DNA from: Stomoxys calcitrans
Taxonomy: Eukaryota; Arthropoda; Insecta; Diptera; Muscidae
NCBI RefSeq assembly: GCF_963082655.1
Contig: NC_081553.1
Span: 230,379,754 to 230,443,753 of the forward strand
Length of the DNA: 64,000 bases
Direction: 5' to 3'
Made by a program: the position numbers and the translations under genes. This document shows positions 60,651 through 64,000 of the stretch, piece by piece. The notes beneath the pieces were generated by a model. The model saw only the letters and a program-made list of their open reading frames with translations, was not told the DNA's origin and searched no databases. Position 1 is the stretch's first letter; every line of letters begins with the position of its first letter.

Positions 60651-62063
60651 TCAATGCCTTTGTACTTATGGTTATTCTTTCTAAAAGTGGTGAAATTTTC
60701 AATTAAATTTTTACTGAAAACATTTCAACTCAATTAAAAAATTAATGAATCAGTTAATACAATAATTGATTTTTTATTTGCAATTAAATTTTTAACTTAA
60801 AACTTTCCGTGAAATATTTTTCATAGTATTTAATAGGAATATTACTTTAGCAATAAATTTGTAAATCAACTACGTTCTCACAACACTTCCAACCGACACT
60901 AAACATGTCACAAGCATTAAGACTTTGTATAAGTAGCTCTTGCAACAAACGGCAAATAATATCAAAACGCTAACAATATCTGCTAATGCAGCAGTTTGGG
61001 CCAACCATATTAACAACGTAGCTAACAAATTTCCAACATGTGTTACACAAATTTGTCAGCAATGACGCTGAGTGCACATCAAAGGGTCATTTGGTTAGCA
61101 TTTTGATGATCAACAATCATTTGTACAGACACAATTATTTAAAAACACGATAACGCCATGGGAATGAGAAAGAAAGCTTTTCTATGTATGAATGAACATT
61201 TTCACTCGCTCAGATGTGTGTGTGTGTGTGTGTGTGCATAACCATTCATATACATATATTCTTGCAACAGCTTGTAAGGACATTTTACGATATGTTTACA
61301 ATACGTGAAACATACCCAACACACAAAGCATTTTACCTCCCCCTTATTGCTCCTTTCCGCCATAACTAGGACCACAGACGGTAAACATTGCCAAAGGTTA
61401 AACCAAGTCAGGAAATGTATGTACGCTATATGTATGTGCGCATGTGTGTGTGACTGTTTGTCTGCATGAGCAATGAAATTAAACAAAATTTGTGGTCATT
61501 AAATCAATAAATGAAAGGAAAGTAGATAGGCGCTATGTCTACGGACATACTGTTTTTTGCTTGTTTTGTTGGTATGTGAAAGCGGAAACGGAACCGGAAG
61601 TGGCTTTCAAATTTATTGACACATTTATTCAAAACCACCATCACTCACATTCTCACACTGTTGGAGCTTCGATTGTTCAATTCACTCAATCAAATTGTAG
61701 GTCATGTTGTTTGTTTCACACATAGGGGAGTATAGACAATTATTTTTTTTTTTTTTTTTTGTTGGAGCTCATGCTTCTAGCAGAAGTGTAGGAAACAAAA
61801 AACACACATACACACTCACACACCATTTTTTGCAAGACTTTATGGTTAAAGGAAATGAATATGAATGGAATGACACCCCCATGGTGTTGGACTACAAGAC
61901 CCATATATTTGTGTCAGTGGGTCACAAACTTAGCAACCACAAAAGTTAGCCTTTTCGTTTTGCCACAAGAAGGTGCCTGACCAATAGCAATGAAATGCAT
62001 TTGCAGCACACCTTAAGTAGGTAAACCTTTAATAAGATAGTAAAGAACTTGTTTTCAAAATCA
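60651..62063. other. Single-copy DNA, no gene recognised
   Basis: A GT run lies at 61215-61236 and a poly-T at about 61743-61760. No coding frame with recognisable motifs. Confidence 0.3.
61215..61236. repeat. GT microsatellite
   Basis: An uninterrupted GT run of about 11 units. Confidence 0.9.
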
Positions 62064-63233
62064 ACAAGTATAAACGTGCTTAGTTCGTCCAGGCTGAATC
62101 TTTGAAACCCACCACCGTGGATTCTGCGTAAAATTGATACAAAATAAATTTAGTTGAAAGACATAATTTTACTCTACGTACCAAATTTCTGCCAAACCAG
62201 ACAACAATGAAAGCTTCTAGAAACCGAACAAGTATAATCAAGAGATCTATATACATGGGAACAGCATCAGGTTAAAGACCGATTTGGACCGTACTTGGCA
62301 CAGTTTTTGGAAGTTGTAACAGAACATCATGTACAAAATCGGATAAGAATTGCGCCCTCTAGTTGCTCAAGAAATCAAAACCCCAGATCGGTTTACATGG
62401 CAGCTACACCGGGTTATGGACCGATTTGATCCATACTTAGCACAGTTGTTATAAGTCATAATAAAACACTTCGTGCAAAGTTTCTAAATTGGATAAGAAT
62501 TGAGCACTCTAGACGCTCAGGAAGTCAAGACCCCAGATGGGTTTATGTGACAACTGTATCAGTTTATGGACCGATTTCAACCATACTCAGCACAGTTGTT
62601 AAAAGTCATAACAAAACACCTCATGCAAAATTTCAGCCAAATCGGATAATAATTGCGTCCCCTAGTGGCTCAAGAATTCAAGACCCCAAATCGGTTTTTA
62701 TGGCAGCTATATCCGGGAATGGACCGATTTGAACTATTCCTAACACAGTTGTTGGAAGTCATAACAAAGCACCTCATGCAAAATTTCAGCCAAATCGGAT
62801 AAGAATTGTGCCCTCTAGCGGCTCAAGAAGTCAAGATCCCGTATCAGTTTATATGGCAGCTATATCAAAACGTGGTCCGTTATAGCCCATTTACAATCCC
62901 AACCGACCTAGACTAATAAAAAGTATTTGTGCAAAATTTCAAGTGGCTAGCTTTACTCGTTCGAAAGTTAGAGTGCTTTCGACAGACAGCCGTACGGACG
63001 GACGGACAGACGGACGGACAGACGGACGGACAGACGTACGGACAGATGGACGGACGGACAGACGGACGGACAGACGGACAAGCGGACGGACAGACGGACA
63101 TGGCTAGTTCGCCTTAAAATGTCATGACGATCAAGAATATATACTTTATGGGGTCTTAAACGAATATTTCGAGGAGTTACAAACAGAATGACGAAATTAG
63201 TATACCCCCATCCTGTGGTGGAAAGTATAAAAA
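62064..63233 (+). mobile_element. DINE-1-like type B element, near complete
   Basis: It begins AACAAGTATAAACGTGCTTA with a diverged head hairpin and AACCCACCACCGTGG. Five or so type B units, a long (GACG/GACA)n tract at 62985-63100, the core GATCAAGAATATATACTTTA and the terminus ATCCTGTGGTGGAAAGTATA follow. Minus-strand Ser/Pro/Val-rich frames over the tract are artefacts. Confidence 0.8.
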
Positions 63234-64000
63234 TTGGAAAAACATTCCTTAAAAATAACAAAAAAAAAATAATTTGCATTTAAGAACCCGTTTTACCTAA
63301 AAGTTTTGAACTATGTCGACATTATGTGTCTACTGTTATAGAATATATGCAGCCTTAAAAATGTCCAATGTCCTTTTTTTATTGTTATTTTTGCAAATAT
63401 AATATCATATAATGGCTCTCCTACACTTTTTACCCTCATTTCTTCTTTTTATGCTGCTACTTTAATACTTGAAGCCATCGATAAAGTACCTACCAGTAGT
63501 TGCTATTGCTATTGGTGGTCTTGGGATTGGTATGTTTGTTAGCTGCAATTTTTTCTGTACTGCTCTTAGTGCAAAAACATGACTGTCAACTTACATCAGT
63601 TAGCACTCGTGACTTAAATTCTGGTTGTGTTTTTTGTACGGAATTTCCTTGTTGCTGGCAATGCATAACGCGAGTTGCTGTCGTCGTCATTTTCATGCAA
63701 GAGTACTCACCAAAATGTTGTTAGGGTACGGTTTCCGTTTCCTCCCGCATATACTGTAGTTTCTTGTAGTTTATTTCAGTTTTTAGTAGAAACTTTTCTT
63801 CGTTGTAGTTTTTAGCATTTTTTTTTTGTCTTGGCGCAAGTCTGTTAAATTTTATATTATTTCTCTAGATCGTTTTGTAGAAATTGTGAAAAGTGTTTTT
63901 TAAGCATTTAAGATTAGCACAGAGCAAACTATCAGCAAAATATAAGTATTTTGAAGTTTTTAGATTATTTACAAAAATAGGCAGCCAGAGCTTTAAAAAG
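63234..64000. other. Single-copy DNA around the candidate exon
   Basis: No repeat is recognised. 63710-63900 on the minus strand could be a 5' leader for the candidate exon at 63595-63696; this is speculative. Confidence 0.3.
63595..63696 (-). CDS. Candidate 34-codon first coding exon of an unidentified gene
   Basis: An ATG at 63696 (ATGAAAATG context) opens a frame of exactly 34 codons beginning MKMTTTATRVMHCQQQ. It ends at GAT followed by GTAAGT, a full donor consensus from 63594 downward, in phase 0. Read-through would stop two codons into the intron. A second donor-like GGTGAGT lies just upstream, near 63712, and could end a non-coding leader exon. Composition differs from the surrounding AT-rich DNA. 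No family is recognised, and the partner exon would lie at lower coordinates. This is a weak prediction from splice-site and frame evidence only. Confidence 0.25.

Noticed and set aside
1085..63233. CRISPR-like array from regularly spaced units of about 150 bp
   Set aside because: Units are contiguous diverged tandem repeats without unique spacers, in a eukaryotic context with no cas genes.
62968..63279. 103-codon Ser/Val/Cys/Pro-rich frame, and its plus-strand counterpart
   Set aside because: Translation of the GACG/GTCC microsatellite of a DINE-like element.

Overview
The window looks like nuclear DNA of a higher fly, most probably a muscid (house fly / stable fly group). It is AT-rich and gene-poor. 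It is packed with short dispersed repeats of dipteran type: elements with (GTCY)n and TA-rich cores of the mini-me / DINE-1 kind, tRNA-derived SINEs, mariner copies and a Penelope-like remnant. There is no sign of operons or other prokaryotic organisation. The species assignment is inference from repeat types and from the one conserved gene.

Only one protein-coding gene is clear: a TipE-family auxiliary subunit of the voltage-gated sodium channel, most like TipE homolog 1 (Teh1), on the minus strand. The supported coding exon runs from an ATG at 5741 down to 4972. It ends exactly at a consensus splice donor, and the first in-frame stop lies inside that donor, so more coding sequence probably lies in an exon not identified here. 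Upstream the same frame stays open to 6923, yet no ATG occurs in any minus-strand frame between 5741 and 7009. That segment is either a long leader cleared of upstream starts or coding sequence entered from an upstream exon. A weaker candidate is a 34-codon first exon on the minus strand at 63595-63696.

Layout: 1-880 is a dead non-LTR retrotransposon reverse transcriptase. 1085-1600 is a DINE-like fragment that runs into a 3.2-kb T-rich array with a 19-bp period (1601-4790), itself interrupted by a 373-bp foldback element. 4968-8900 holds Teh1 and its upstream region. 8930-24950 is mostly repeats: SINEs, a mariner foldback with 194-bp arms identical by eye, DINE-like arrays and a 124-bp tandem repeat, around one large single-copy stretch (12600-15450). 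24950-27440 is single-copy with microsatellites. 27935-30421 holds two DINE-like elements, 30586-30824 a mariner-type MITE, and 33862-35166 a striking 19-bp minisatellite. 35800-42390 is again repeats. 42390-45180 is single-copy. 45190-47120 is a degraded dispersed repeat. 49440-51135 is the most complete DINE-like element. 53512-54625 is a Penelope-like remnant. 59333-60211 is a decayed mariner. 62064-63233 is another DINE-like element.

The elements form a layered record of insertion: mariner copies sit inside DINE-like arrays, SINE heads are joined to DINE cores, and a minisatellite appears to have grown from the (GTCY)n tract of one DINE-like copy. Only Teh1 has an assignable host function, in tuning sodium-channel density and gating in neurons.
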